Shown here piece after piece: positions 15,362 to 23,273 of a stretch of 32,833 nt of DNA. The notes below the pieces were generated by a model, which was not told the DNA's origin, searched no databases, and worked only from the letters and a program-made list of their open reading frames with translations. Positions within the stretch are counted from its first letter, which is position 1. Every line of letters starts with the position of its first letter. Source of the stretch: an uncultured Dorea sp. (GTDB lineage Bacteria; Bacillota; Clostridia; Lachnospirales; Lachnospiraceae); assembly GCA_900550865.1 (NCBI GenBank), contig URTM01000030.1, forward strand, positions 1-32,833, written 5' to 3'. Both the position numbers and the translations under genes were made by a program.

Positions 15362-16271
15362 TTTCCCATTCCTCCGAAATCTTTTGAAATTCCTCGTAAT
15401 CCATAACCGGTCCGGATGTACCTACGACCGCTGATGCCACATGGTTGGCAAGTCTTACTGCAGCTTTTACTTCCATTCCCTTGGAAAGTCCTGCAATCAC
15501 TGCGCCGATATGGCTATCGCCTGCGCCCACCGTATCTACTACTTCCGTTTTGAACGGTGCCACTTTCTCCATCTCATTTCCGTCATAGAACATTGTTCCG
15601 TCTCCGCCGAGTGTAACAAATACGGTATTCTGACTTTTTGCGAAAATATCTTTCACTGCATCTTCTACATGTTCCCGACCGGTATAGTTCTTGGCCTCTG
15701 CCTCATTAATATGAAGCACCGGACTTAATGCCATCAGCTTTTCCATCGTCTCAGGTGCAATCTCTGTTATCATCGGTCCCGGCGCAAAAAAGATCTTCTT
15801 TTTATCTACATCCGGTGCATTCTGCAGCCAGTCGGCGATAATTCTGCCACTGTTTCCACACACCTGATAACCGGCAATGTAGATATTCTCATATCTGCTC
15901 ATGTCAATCCGGTCAAACCATTCTTTTTTGAAATGGCATTCCGCTCCCTGAACAGTAATAAATGTCCGCTCACCGTCCGCTTCTACCAGACTTAAGCAGT
16001 ATCCATTGTCCTCACCCGGTTCTTCGATCACCGGATCGTATCCTTTTTCTTTCATTCCTCTGCGGATAATATCTGCAAATGATCCGGTTCCGACCGGTAC
16101 ACACAGATCATGTTCACAGTGCAGGTTCCGCAAAGTATTTGCCACATTATAGGCACAGCCGCCGACTACCGTCTTTGTCTCTCTGCACGGAATATCTTCC
16201 CCGCTCTTCGGAAGCCGGTCGATCTTCATCATCAGATCAACGATCGCCGCTCCGACTACTAACGTCCGCAT
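15354..16271 (-). CDS. PfkB-family sugar/nucleoside kinase
   Basis: A 305-residue ribokinase-fold kinase. The N-terminal substrate-side motif VVGGCAYNVANTLRNL and the C-terminal catalytic and anion-hole motif DTVGAGDSHIGAVIAG are both present, with the catalytic Asp in GAGD. HINEAEAKNYTG and FVTLGGDGTMF are the other usual family marks. The substrate cannot be read directly. Placed between an ADP-ribosylglycohydrolase and a PnuC transporter, with overlaps on both sides (13 nt and 8 nt), it may phosphorylate nicotinamide riboside, a related nucleoside, or ribose released from ADP-ribose; this is inference. The start has GGGAG 8 nt upstream of the ATG. No NadR or Nrk domain is seen elsewhere in the operon, which would leave this kinase as the trapping enzyme. 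Confidence 0.85.
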   Translation of the reverse strand: MRTLVVGAAIVDLMMKIDRLPKSGEDIPCRETKTVVGGCAYNVANTLRNLHCEHDLCVPVGTGSFADIIRRGMKEKGYDPVIEEPGEDNGYCLSLVEADGERTFITVQGAECHFKKEWFDRIDMSRYENIYIAGYQVCGNSGRIIADWLQNAPDVDKKKIFFAPGPMITEIAPETMEKLMALSPVLHINEAEAKNYTGREHVEDAVKDIFAKSQNTVFVTLGGDGTMFYDGNEMEKVAPFKTEVVDTVGAGDSHIGAVIAGLSKGMEVKAAVRLANHVASAVVGTSGPVMDYEEFQKISEEWENE

Positions 16272-17275
16272 CCGGCCAGCTCCCTTCCCTTTTCAAGAAT
16301 ATTGATATATTCCGCAAAATCCGTCTCCGGATTCTGTACTCTTAAAAGTTCCGTGTATTCCGGATTGATCTTGGAGTATCCGGTAAATGCTCCACAGATT
16401 GCAGTTGCCATAGCTCCGATGGTGTCTGTGTCTCCTCCAAGATTCGCACACATCAGGCAGCATTCATTCGGATCCTGTGTATAATATGCAATGGAAATTG
16501 CCGCCGGAACGGATTCAATGATTCCCACACCAGATCCGATCACATCATAGATTTTTTTTGAAAATGCATCTGCATCATCTGCATATTCTTTTGCAATCTG
16601 TACACCGATCTTCACACGCTCCGCAAGTCTCGGACTAAATGTCTCGCATCCCTTTTCATATCCGGCTTCTTCTACCGAAAGGATATCACTTAATAACTGT
16701 TCAAAATCGTCATTTACGATTGCAGATGCCACGCCTTCTGCGATCATGGCTGCTCCGGCAATTGTTACATCACTGGTATGTGTTGCCTGCGACACACCGT
16801 ATACATAATCGATCAGTTCGGTTCTCTGATCCGGTGTAAATAAGCATCCGATCGGTGCAATTCTCATAGAACTTCCGTTGGATAACGCTTTATTCGTAAT
16901 CGCACTGGCATCCACACCGTCACGAAAATTCGCTAATGCTACTTTTGACGTCGGTCCGAGAATGTTATTTTCAAATGCATTTTCCTTCTCTGCCCACTCT
17001 AACATACGTCTTGCGATGTCTGCCGCATCTGGTTTATAATCTGTCGCTTTTAATGAATCCAGAAGTACCAGGGCCTGGCCTGTATCATCTGTGAACTGCG
17101 CTTTGTTGTAGTTGAATGCGACGTCATTTTCCTTCGGTCCGTCGATAAATCCTGTGATCTTTCCTCCGAAGAACTTTCTCGCTCTTTCACGCCCCCACAA
17201 CTCTGCCGGCATTCCCATCGCATCACCTAATGCCATTCCGTATAATGCTCCTGCGATCTTGTCTTTTAATTCCAT
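16259..17275 (-). CDS. ADP-ribosylglycohydrolase family protein
   Basis: A protein of about 338 residues of the DraG/ARH fold, which removes ADP-ribose from proteins or splits ADP-ribosyl compounds with two bound Mg ions. The metal-site motifs are intact: GALYGMALGDAMGMP at the N terminus, FTDDTGQALVLLD, and GGDTDTIGAMATAICGAF near the C terminus. GSSMRIAPIG is another family mark. Start: a TTG at 17311 opens the frame, but the ATG at 17275 has GGAGG 10 nt upstream, so I take the latter. It is the first gene of the NAD-related operon and its end overlaps the kinase start by 13 nt. The target (protein, nucleotide or small molecule) cannot be seen; operon context favours a role in recycling ADP-ribose or a related NAD breakdown product. 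Confidence 0.88.
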   Translation of the reverse strand: MELKDKIAGALYGMALGDAMGMPAELWGRERARKFFGGKITGFIDGPKENDVAFNYNKAQFTDDTGQALVLLDSLKATDYKPDAADIARRMLEWAEKENAFENNILGPTSKVALANFRDGVDASAITNKALSNGSSMRIAPIGCLFTPDQRTELIDYVYGVSQATHTSDVTIAGAAMIAEGVASAIVNDDFEQLLSDILSVEEAGYEKGCETFSPRLAERVKIGVQIAKEYADDADAFSKKIYDVIGSGVGIIESVPAAISIAYYTQDPNECCLMCANLGGDTDTIGAMATAICGAFTGYSKINPEYTELLRVQNPETDFAEYINILEKGRELAGCGR

Positions 17276-17369
17276 TTGTCTGCTTCCTCCAAATACATCT
17301 TGATAGCACAACTTGTATTTTTTATTGTTAGTTCATTCTATCCATATGTTTTTTCAATAACGTTTTCTA

Positions 17370-17398
17370 TTTTTACACTTTTTTGGTGAAGTCGTCAA
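17370..17398 (-). promoter_or_regulatory. Candidate sigma-70-type promoter of the ADP-ribosylglycohydrolase operon
   Basis: On the minus strand TTGACG (17393-17398) lies 17 nt from TAAAAA (17370-17375). Transcription would start near 17363, giving a leader of about 90 nt before the ATG at 17275. The -10 is imperfect. No riboswitch-like fold is evident in the leader. The remainder of the 17276-17578 gap holds only this promoter and the terminator at 17482-17530. Confidence 0.5.
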
Positions 17399-17481
17399 GA
17401 ATCTGAGCGGGTTAATTCGTAAAAGGAATGATATTTTTGTTAAAATTGCCAATAACAGCTTTTTCAAACGCATGGCAAAAA

Positions 17482-17530
17482 AATCCCTGAAATCACCGTC
17501 ATTTGTCGTTTTACTGTGATTTCAGGGATT
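17482..17530 (-). terminator. Rho-independent terminator after the small acidic protein gene
   Basis: The arms AATCCCTGAAATCAC (17482-17496) and GTGATTTCAGGGATT (17516-17530) are perfect 15-bp complements. On the minus strand the stem runs into seven T. It ends the transcript of the 71-residue gene 48 nt after its stop codon. Confidence 0.88.
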
Positions 17531-17578
17531 CATTTCTGATTTCAGACTATAGCTTCCAGACTATTTTTTACTATTTTA

Positions 17579-17794
17579 TCAGTCATCTAACAACACATCA
17601 TTGACCGCATCGTACGCATCTTCCAATGCATCCAACGCTTCCGTCAGAGTGTCTGCTTTATCCGCTTCACCGGCTTCTTCATATTCATCCAGTATATTTA
17701 CCAGAGAATCTTTTACTTGTTGGATGGATGTTATCAGGTCTTTTAACTTTTCTTCTTTTGTTGATGTTGAATTTATATTTACTATTTTGCTCAC
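17579..17794 (-). CDS. Small acidic helical protein of unknown function, 71 aa
   Basis: The frame starts with GTG at 17794, supported by GGAGG 6 nt upstream. The product is strongly acidic and almost entirely predicted helix (for example SIQQVKDSLVNILDEYEEA, then ALEDAYDAVNDVLLDD), with a heptad-like pattern of Leu, Val and Ile, so a short coiled coil or helical bundle is likely. There is no signal peptide, membrane segment or cysteine. It follows the acetyltransferase gene by 60 nt and is closed by a strong terminator, which supports a real last gene of that transcript. I do not recognise the family and propose no function. Confidence 0.75.
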   Translation of the reverse strand: MSKIVNINSTSTKEEKLKDLITSIQQVKDSLVNILDEYEEAGEADKADTLTEALDALEDAYDAVNDVLLDD

Positions 17795-17854
17795 GCTGTA
17801 CCTCCTGTATTCTTGTCTATTTATTTTCTTGTTGATACATTTTCTTCCAGTGTT

Positions 17855-18376
17855 CTAATTCTGGTTCCTTACACTCATCTCATGCCATTCTTCCCCGCCC
17901 CAGGTTGACTGCGCGATTCCTTTATCTTTAAATCCAAATTTCTCATACATCGCAACCTTCGATTCCAGACAGGTCAGGATAATCTCTTGTCTTCCCTTTG
18001 CCCATTCTCTTTCAAGATATCGGCGTACCAGTTCTCTTGCAAGCCCCTGACTGCGGTATTCCGGCAGTACATCCAGACCCAGCAGCATGATATTCTTTCC
18101 TTCCGGATTATGCAGACCTGCATCCGTAAAAAATTCATCCTTTAATACGACCTCGTCGGTTGCAAGTCCATTTAAAAAACCTGCCATCTTTCCATTCTCT
18201 TTGTCAATTGCTACCAGAAATAAATCCGGGATCCCTGCAACGCGGTCTTTCATATGCTGCTCTGAACAGGCTTCATTGGGCGGAAAGCAGATTCTTTCAA
18301 TCTCTGCCGCCTCTTCGGCCTCATCCTGTTTTATATTTCTAAATTCAAATCTTCCTAAACTATGTGTATCTGACAT
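17855..18376 (-). CDS. GNAT-family N-acetyltransferase
   Basis: A protein of about 173 residues with the GNAT fold, which transfers an acetyl group from acetyl-CoA to an amine. Motif A is clear: IMLLGLDVLPEYRSQGLAR, with the pyrophosphate-binding R-S-Q-G-L-A segment, followed by motif B with CLESKVAMYEKFGF, typical of the subgroup that acts on small amines. The N-terminal FEFRNIKQDEAEEAAEIERI is also typical. The frame is open further upstream (to 18466), but the ATG at 18376 has GGAGA 7 nt before it and starts 20 nt after the reductase stop, so I use that one. Substrate unknown; it is probably co-transcribed with the flavoprotein upstream. Confidence 0.85.
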   Translation of the reverse strand: MSDTHSLGRFEFRNIKQDEAEEAAEIERICFPPNEACSEQHMKDRVAGIPDLFLVAIDKENGKMAGFLNGLATDEVVLKDEFFTDAGLHNPEGKNIMLLGLDVLPEYRSQGLARELVRRYLEREWAKGRQEIILTCLESKVAMYEKFGFKDKGIAQSTWGGEEWHEMSVRNQN

Positions 18377-18395
18377 TTTCTTTTCTCCAATCCCA

Positions 18396-19025
18396 TTACC
18401 GTATAAAATGTGTCGCAATTCGTTCTTCCTGTTCCGGTAATCCGAACTGTTCTTTTCCAAGTGCAATACTCTTCATCAAGAATGTCATATTTCTTGCAAG
18501 TGTACGCATCGTCTGCTTTCCTTCTCCATCCTGCTCTGACTCACCTGGCATACGTCCATGAATGCTGTTCCAGTACTGGCTTGATGCAACCGGCATTCCG
18601 GAGATTGTAAAATACTTGTTCAATTCATCAAATGTTGCTGAACAACCACCGCGTCTCGCACATACAACACTTGCTCCGACTTTCATCGTCTTGTCAAAAT
18701 GACTGCTGTAGAACAAACGGTCAAGACAGGCAATCAGTGTTGCATTCGCTGACGCATAATATACCGGACTTGCAACGACAAGTCCATCGGCTTCTTCAAA
18801 CTTTAGTGCCAGTTCATTTACCATATCGTTGAATACACATTTGCCTTTCTCATAGCAGGAACCACAGGCGATACAGCCTCGAATATCTTTATTGCCGACC
18901 AGTATGATCTCTGTCTCGATTCCGTTATCTTTAAATACCTGTTCCATTTCTTTTAATGCAACAGATGTATTGCCATTAGCCCGTGGGCTTCCATTTAACA
19001 TTAACACTTTTAAATTTTTCTGCAT
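18396..19025 (-). CDS. NADPH-dependent FMN reductase / iron-sulfur flavoprotein-like protein
   Basis: A 209-residue flavodoxin-fold protein. The FMN phosphate loop is LNGSPRANGNT near the N terminus, and SPVYYASANA is the second flavin-contact motif. A compact cysteine cluster, GCIACGSCYEKGKC (about residues 50-63), fits the motif that binds a [4Fe-4S] cluster in iron-sulfur flavoproteins, so electron transfer rather than simple quinone reduction is plausible. The C-terminal 60 residues are helical. AAAGGGG lies 8 nt upstream of the ATG. It lies 69 nt after the TIGR03915-type gene and 20 nt before the acetyltransferase, so it may belong to the same transcript as the SOS-linked pair upstream. 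The physiological partner is not indicated. Confidence 0.87.
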   Translation of the reverse strand: MQKNLKVLMLNGSPRANGNTSVALKEMEQVFKDNGIETEIILVGNKDIRGCIACGSCYEKGKCVFNDMVNELALKFEEADGLVVASPVYYASANATLIACLDRLFYSSHFDKTMKVGASVVCARRGGCSATFDELNKYFTISGMPVASSQYWNSIHGRMPGESEQDGEGKQTMRTLARNMTFLMKSIALGKEQFGLPEQEERIATHFIR

Positions 19026-19094
19026 TGATTTGTTCCCCTTTCAATGATTCTCTTCCTGACAGGTATTTCTTTCAGGATTCGCAAGTTTTTATGC

Positions 19095-19868
19095 TCATAT
19101 CCTTGGCGTTCTGAATTCCACCGCATGCTTCCTCTTCCAGATTGGGAACAAATTCCGCTGACACACATAATTCTCCCTCTCTTTGATCGCAACTGCCTGA
19201 AAAAACGTCTTCCACATCTCTGTATATTCATCTTCATACTGTTCTGTTTTACGAAGTGACTCAAATTCGTCATCCGTCAGATAACGCAGATAGTTTGTTC
19301 CGTCTTTTGGATGTACGCATGCAGTTTTCCGGTTATCATCTATGATCATCCAATGTTCTGATGGCATTCGGTCCGCAAAATGTCTGCCAACCAGCATGAT
19401 CACATCACTTTTGGGTTCCAAATGACTGACATAGACTTTTCTGTCCAGCGACTGGAATCGCGCAAACTCATTAAAATGATGGCTTTCATTACCGACTTTC
19501 CGCCGAAGTTCCACTATACGCATCACATGAGGATTCGAATACTGTTCCAGTACCTTACTTCCCACAGCAAATCCGACACGCAGGAAATTATAGATTGCCT
19601 GTAACGCATCTTCCTCCGCAGAAAGGGTTGCATAATATACATCCAGATATGCTTCATCGGAAATATCCCTGCGAACGGAACGGATTACTTTTTCTGCTTT
19701 CACATTATCCCCGTCTACATGGACATATTCATCAAACATTGTCTGCTGTAATATCGGTTCTTTCTTTAATTGTATCTGATCATGACCGATTCGTAAAGCT
19801 TCCGACCAGGCATCATAGATACAGGTCATAATGTCCTCCAGACGATCCTTACAAGTATATATCTTCAT
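19095..19868 (-). CDS. TIGR03915-type DNA metabolism protein, partner of the radical SAM gene
   Basis: A 257-residue protein of the family usually encoded next to the putative DNA repair radical SAM protein (known as TIGR03915, probable DNA metabolism protein). Visible marks are the start KIYTCKDRLEDIMTCIYDAW, the central FNEFARFQSLDRKVYVSHLE and the C-terminal FQAVAIKERENYVCQRNLFP followed by WKRKHAVEF. The C-terminal half resembles proteins of uracil-DNA-glycosylase-linked families; the catalytic function is not established. It begins 6 nt after the radical SAM stop codon with an AGGAAATT ribosome site, so the two are one transcript. It lies downstream of a LexA-type box and so is probably induced by DNA damage. 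Confidence 0.85.
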   Translation of the reverse strand: MKIYTCKDRLEDIMTCIYDAWSEALRIGHDQIQLKKEPILQQTMFDEYVHVDGDNVKAEKVIRSVRRDISDEAYLDVYYATLSAEEDALQAIYNFLRVGFAVGSKVLEQYSNPHVMRIVELRRKVGNESHHFNEFARFQSLDRKVYVSHLEPKSDVIMLVGRHFADRMPSEHWMIIDDNRKTACVHPKDGTNYLRYLTDDEFESLRKTEQYEDEYTEMWKTFFQAVAIKERENYVCQRNLFPIWKRKHAVEFRTPRI

Positions 19869-19874
19869 AATTTC

Positions 19875-21401
19875 CTACCCAATCCCAAAGTCTGCCAACG
19901 ACAATTGTACATAAGATTCATTGGAATGTTCTATATTCCATACATCTTTCTTATCTACACTCACCAGTTGTCTCGTAATATACGATGCTTCAACCGGTGT
20001 ATGATACATCTGTTTTCCCCCACAGGTAATAAAATAATGCGCCCGCTTAAGTACCACACCCATCTTCTTTAAACTTGCAAAATCCAGTCTTCCATACCGT
20101 CTTGCATGTGTGATCCGGCTGGCGGATTTGGGTCCAATTCCCGGTACCCGAAGCAGTCTTGCATAGCTTGCAGTCTCTATTTCCACAGGAAATTGTTCGA
20201 GATGGCGTAATGCCCAGTCGCACTTCGGATCGATCAGTTCATTGAAATTCGGCTTTTCTTCCGACAATAATTCACCTGCCTGGAATCCATAAAATCTAAG
20301 CAGCCAATCTGCCTGATAGAGGCGGTGTTCACGCAAAAGCGGTGTCGGCGTTCCAAGCCCCGGAAGCGCAGCATCCTCATTCAGCGGAATATATGCTGAG
20401 TAAAACACTCGTTTCAGATCAAAGCCCTGATACAACTGCTGGGTCGTCTGCAATAATGTATAGTCACTTTCCCCCGTCGCACCGATGATCATCTGTGTAC
20501 TCTGCCCGGCAGGTGCAAAACGACGCTTTAAACTGGACATATCATGGGGTGCCAGCTGATATGCTTTGTCCCATGTCAGGAGCCCATCCAATGTCCCCAT
20601 TTCTTTTTGAGAAGGCAGACTTCCGTTCTTTCCACCTGCCAGTCTGGCCATCTTCTTTTTTTCTTCCAGAGTTTCCCGATAATTTCTTTTTGATATTTCC
20701 GAAAAAATGCCGTTATTTAACAGTTGATTCCCCCTGCTTCTTTCCATATATGCTGTCTTTCCGATGGCCATCCGGTGTGCAGCAATTGTATTCTGAACCT
20801 TTCCCATAGGATTAAGGATTGTCTTCATCGTCTTATTCGGTGCAAGAGTCCGAAGACTCTCTTCCGTCGGAAGTTCCAGATTTACACTGATACGGTCGGC
20901 CAGATATCCCGCCGCGGCAAGAAGTTCATCTGAAGCTCCCGGAATCGTCTTCACATGGATATATCCGTTAAAATGATATTTTGTGCGAAGCAGCAGTAAA
21001 GTCTCACACATCTTTTCCATCGTGTATGTCGGATTTTTCAAAACTCCGGAGCTTAAGAAAAGGCCTTCTATATAGTTACGCCTGTAAAACTCAACCGTCA
21101 GTTCACAGATCTCTTCGGGTGTAAATGTTGCCCGTTTCACATCGTTGCTTGCACGATTAATGCAATATTTACAATCATAGGCACAATGATTTGTCATCAG
21201 GATTTTTAACAGGGAGATACATCTTCCGTCCGCTGCAAAACTGTGACAGATGCCACATGCCTCTGCATTGCCGAGTTCTCCTTTCTTTCCCCGGCGGCTT
21301 GAACCGCTTGACGTACATGCTACATCATATTTTGCCGCATCGGCGAGAATCTGTAATTTCTCCTGGGTTGTATAATTGTTGTTTTTGATTTCTATATTCA
21401 T
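19875..21401 (-). CDS. Putative DNA modification/repair radical SAM protein (TIGR03916 type)
   Basis: A radical SAM enzyme of about 508 residues. The cluster-binding motif is C-x3-C-x2-C in TNHCAYDCKYCINRASND, about 70 residues from the N terminus; an upstream cysteine group (EACGICHSF) is also present. The C-terminal region holds a helix-hairpin-helix (LLRVPGIGPKSASRITHA) that should bind DNA. This architecture is that of the 'rSAM linked to UDG' family (TIGR03916), predicted to repair or modify DNA bases; the chemistry is not established. Start: the frame opens with TTG at 21416, but that codon overlaps the -10 element, and the ATG at 21401 coincides with the predicted transcription start. 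There is no ribosome site, so a leaderless message is likely. The promoter carries a LexA-type box. Confidence 0.9.
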   Translation of the reverse strand: MNIEIKNNNYTTQEKLQILADAAKYDVACTSSGSSRRGKKGELGNAEACGICHSFAADGRCISLLKILMTNHCAYDCKYCINRASNDVKRATFTPEEICELTVEFYRRNYIEGLFLSSGVLKNPTYTMEKMCETLLLLRTKYHFNGYIHVKTIPGASDELLAAAGYLADRISVNLELPTEESLRTLAPNKTMKTILNPMGKVQNTIAAHRMAIGKTAYMERSRGNQLLNNGIFSEISKRNYRETLEEKKKMARLAGGKNGSLPSQKEMGTLDGLLTWDKAYQLAPHDMSSLKRRFAPAGQSTQMIIGATGESDYTLLQTTQQLYQGFDLKRVFYSAYIPLNEDAALPGLGTPTPLLREHRLYQADWLLRFYGFQAGELLSEEKPNFNELIDPKCDWALRHLEQFPVEIETASYARLLRVPGIGPKSASRITHARRYGRLDFASLKKMGVVLKRAHYFITCGGKQMYHTPVEASYITRQLVSVDKKDVWNIEHSNESYVQLSLADFGIG

Positions 21402-21407
21402 AGTTTC

Positions 21408-21436
21408 ATTATACAAACAAACGTTCTTATTTTCAA
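21408..21436 (-). promoter_or_regulatory. Strong promoter of the radical SAM operon, probably leaderless
   Basis: On the minus strand TTGAAA (21431-21436) and TATAAT (21408-21413) are separated by exactly 17 nt. Only six bases separate the -10 from the ATG at 21401, so the usual start point falls on the A of the start codon. No Shine-Dalgarno sequence is present. Confidence 0.8.
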
Positions 21437-21457
21437 GTCTTTCTCGAACATTTGTTC
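21415..21457. promoter_or_regulatory. LexA (SOS) boxes over the radical SAM promoter
   Basis: GAACATTTGTTC (21446-21457) is a perfect GAAC-N4-GTTC dyad; read on the minus strand it fits the Bacillus/Clostridium LexA consensus CGAACRNRYGTTYC in its core. It lies 9 bp upstream of the -35. A second, weaker match (minus strand GAACGTTTGTTT, 21415-21426) lies between the -35 and -10. Bound LexA would block RNA polymerase, so the downstream DNA repair genes are probably SOS induced. Confidence 0.7.
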
Positions 21458-21506
21458 TTTTTATCTACAGAATCTTTCTTACCTATAATATCAACTCTTT
21501 TTATTC

Positions 21507-21525
21507 TTCTTCAACATTTGAAGAA
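21507..21525. other. 19-bp palindrome, possible operator
   Basis: TTCTTCAA and TTGAAGAA are perfect 8-bp arms around CAT, about 70 bp upstream of the radical SAM -35. No T-run follows on the minus strand, so it is not a clear terminator. The rest of the 21402-21655 gap is A/T-rich and holds the promoter, the LexA boxes and a weak hairpin at 21624-21656. Confidence 0.4.
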
Positions 21526-21623
21526 ACATATGCCTTCATCTCTTCATCATTGTTATAATTTTTGCCTTATCAAGAATAACACTATTATCAAATTTTGCAC
21601 ATCTTCAGTTTTCACAAAATTTT

Positions 21624-21656
21624 AAGATAAATTCTATCATGCATGATTCTTATCTT
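21624..21656 (-). terminator. Weak terminator-like hairpin after the 188-aa gene
   Basis: AAGATAA (21624-21630) and TTATCTT (21650-21656) pair around an inner palindrome ATCATGCATGAT (21638-21649). On the minus strand AAAATTTT follows. The stem overlaps the stop codon and is A/T-rich, so termination efficiency is doubtful. Confidence 0.35.
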
Positions 21657-22222
21657 TATTTTTTCAGAAAATGTTCCCGGTTCGGATATTCTTTTCGGAA
21701 AGCCATAAGTGCCGCCTCCTGCAATAGCGCAAACTCTTTCTCCATATGAAGCAGATGCGGTGCCCGGAAAGCAATCATACTGATCTGTTCCGCAATCTTT
21801 TTTGTCACCCCTTCTTCCGACATCTGTCCCATTCCAAATACAAGTGACGTAAATCCTCTTCCTCCCCTGCTGACTTCGATAAATTTCAGAAAAACATTCT
21901 GTAGCTCTTCCAGAAGAATTTCTTTGTATCCTTCTTCCTGAAGCTGTGATTCCGACATTCCCAAAGTCGCAATTATCTTTGCTCCCTGCTTTCTCCGGTT
22001 TCCTCCCAGATCCACCGTCGTCCCTTCTGCCAGATATTTCATTTCCATAAGACACCTTATGAATTCATCTTTTCTTGGTGCGCGCTTTCCATATCTTGCG
22101 ATCCATAACTGCTTCCGGTATCCGTCTTCCTCAGACTCATCATCCATATTTTCTTTTAATAACTTTAGTCTTTTTACAGGATCAGTTTCCTGATAAAATG
22201 CAGTTATCCATGTGTTATCCAT
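21656..22222 (-). CDS. Uncharacterised protein (possibly DUF6553-like), 188 aa
   Basis: A 188-residue soluble, helix-rich protein without signal peptide, membrane segment or recognisable catalytic motif. Its distinctive stretch is SRGGRGFTSLVFGMGQMSEE, flanked by helices. From memory it resembles a domain-of-unknown-function family common in Lachnospiraceae (DUF6553), but I cannot confirm that here. The N-terminal part (FYQETDPVKRLKLLKENMDD) has tandem helical character. It starts 10 nt after the second sugar-binding protein gene, with GAGGAAA upstream, so it is the last gene of the two-component operon. A link to sugar sensing is suggested only by position. Confidence 0.65.
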   Translation of the reverse strand: MDNTWITAFYQETDPVKRLKLLKENMDDESEEDGYRKQLWIARYGKRAPRKDEFIRCLMEMKYLAEGTTVDLGGNRRKQGAKIIATLGMSESQLQEEGYKEILLEELQNVFLKFIEVSRGGRGFTSLVFGMGQMSEEGVTKKIAEQISMIAFRAPHLLHMEKEFALLQEAALMAFRKEYPNREHFLKK

Positions 22223-22232
22223 TTTGATTTCC

Positions 22233-23273
22233 TCACTCTTTTATAAAGTCGTCTACATTACTGCTGTCTACACGGCGGTATTCCGAAACATAATACCTGC
22301 CTTCTTTTAACTGCTTCCGGTTTGTATCTTTTCCACGGACAATCTCCACCGACACTTCTGCCAATTCTAATGCCTGATCCTCCTTATCATTATAAACAGT
22401 CCCCTGCATTTTTCCCGTCTTGATTGCCTCCAGCGCATCATCCAGACCATCAATTCCAAAGATAACAGGCCATTCTGAACAGTCGTACCCTGCCTTTTGC
22501 CAGGCTGCTACTGCTCCAAGTGCCATCTCATCGTTATTGGAAATAACCAGTTCTATTCCATCTCCATATTGTTCAATAAGACGACTCATCCTGTTTTCTG
22601 CCTGTCCCCGGTTCCAGTCTGCAAACTGATAACTTAATTTTTCAAGATTAATATCCTGTTCCAGCAGAGTTTTAACCGAATAATCCGTTCTGCTGATTGC
22701 ATCCTGATGTCCGGCCTCTCCTTCCAGAAGTATATACTGAATCTTGCCATCCTGATTCTTATCAACTTTCGGATGATTCTTAATATAATTTGCCACGATT
22801 TCCCCCTGCATGATCCCGGACTGCTCTGCATCACACCCTACATAATACAGCTTCTCCCATTGCATCAGATCCTCCCTGACCGGTTCCCGGTTGAAAAAGA
22901 TGACTGGAATATCTTCCTGTTTTGCCATCCTGATAATGCGGGATGGCGCCGTTCTGTCAACCAGATTCACACATAATACATCACACCCGGCATCAATCAT
23001 CTCTTCGACAATCTCATTTTGGTCCTGCTGGTTATCATCGCCATTTTTTACCGTTGTGATAATCTTCATATGATCTGTTTCCATTTTTTTCAGATTCTCT
23101 TTTAACTGATCCGTCATGGCATTGATAAATGGATCATCCTGCGTATAGGTTACAACTCCTATCCGGATAATGTGATCCGTCTTCACACTCTTGTCTTCAC
23201 AACCGATTATAAGCAAAGCTGTCAGCACGGTAACTGCAATAATACTTTTTCTCTTTCTGCCTTTTTTACTCAT
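22233..23273 (-). CDS. Sugar-binding lipoprotein, MglB-like with canonical domain order
   Basis: A protein of about 346 residues of the periplasmic-binding type I fold, close to galactose/glucose-binding MglB. A lysine-rich start and hydrophobic stretch lead to a lipobox (LLIIGC), so it should be a membrane-tethered lipoprotein. The MglB order is kept: IGVVTYTQDDPF, NQQDQNEIVEEMIDAG, LCVNLVDRTAPS, IPVIFFNREP, YYVGCDAEQSG, a calcium-loop-like DKNQDGKIQ, GEAGHQDAISRT, ISNNDEMALGA and FGIDGLDDA. The ATG at 23273 overlaps the stop of the preceding gene by 8 nt; an in-frame ATG at 23303 would add ten residues ahead of the signal peptide and is less likely. No transporter genes are in its own operon, only a kinase and regulator, so a sensing role is plausible. 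Confidence 0.88.
   Translation of the reverse strand: MSKKGRKRKSIIAVTVLTALLIIGCEDKSVKTDHIIRIGVVTYTQDDPFINAMTDQLKENLKKMETDHMKIITTVKNGDDNQQDQNEIVEEMIDAGCDVLCVNLVDRTAPSRIIRMAKQEDIPVIFFNREPVREDLMQWEKLYYVGCDAEQSGIMQGEIVANYIKNHPKVDKNQDGKIQYILLEGEAGHQDAISRTDYSVKTLLEQDINLEKLSYQFADWNRGQAENRMSRLIEQYGDGIELVISNNDEMALGAVAAWQKAGYDCSEWPVIFGIDGLDDALEAIKTGKMQGTVYNDKEDQALELAEVSVEIVRGKDTNRKQLKEGRYYVSEYRRVDSSNVDDFIKE

Noticed and set aside
17349..17367. LacI-type operator around AATAACGTTTTCT near the NAD operon start
   Set aside because: Symmetry around the central CG is only partial and no LacI-family gene is nearby.
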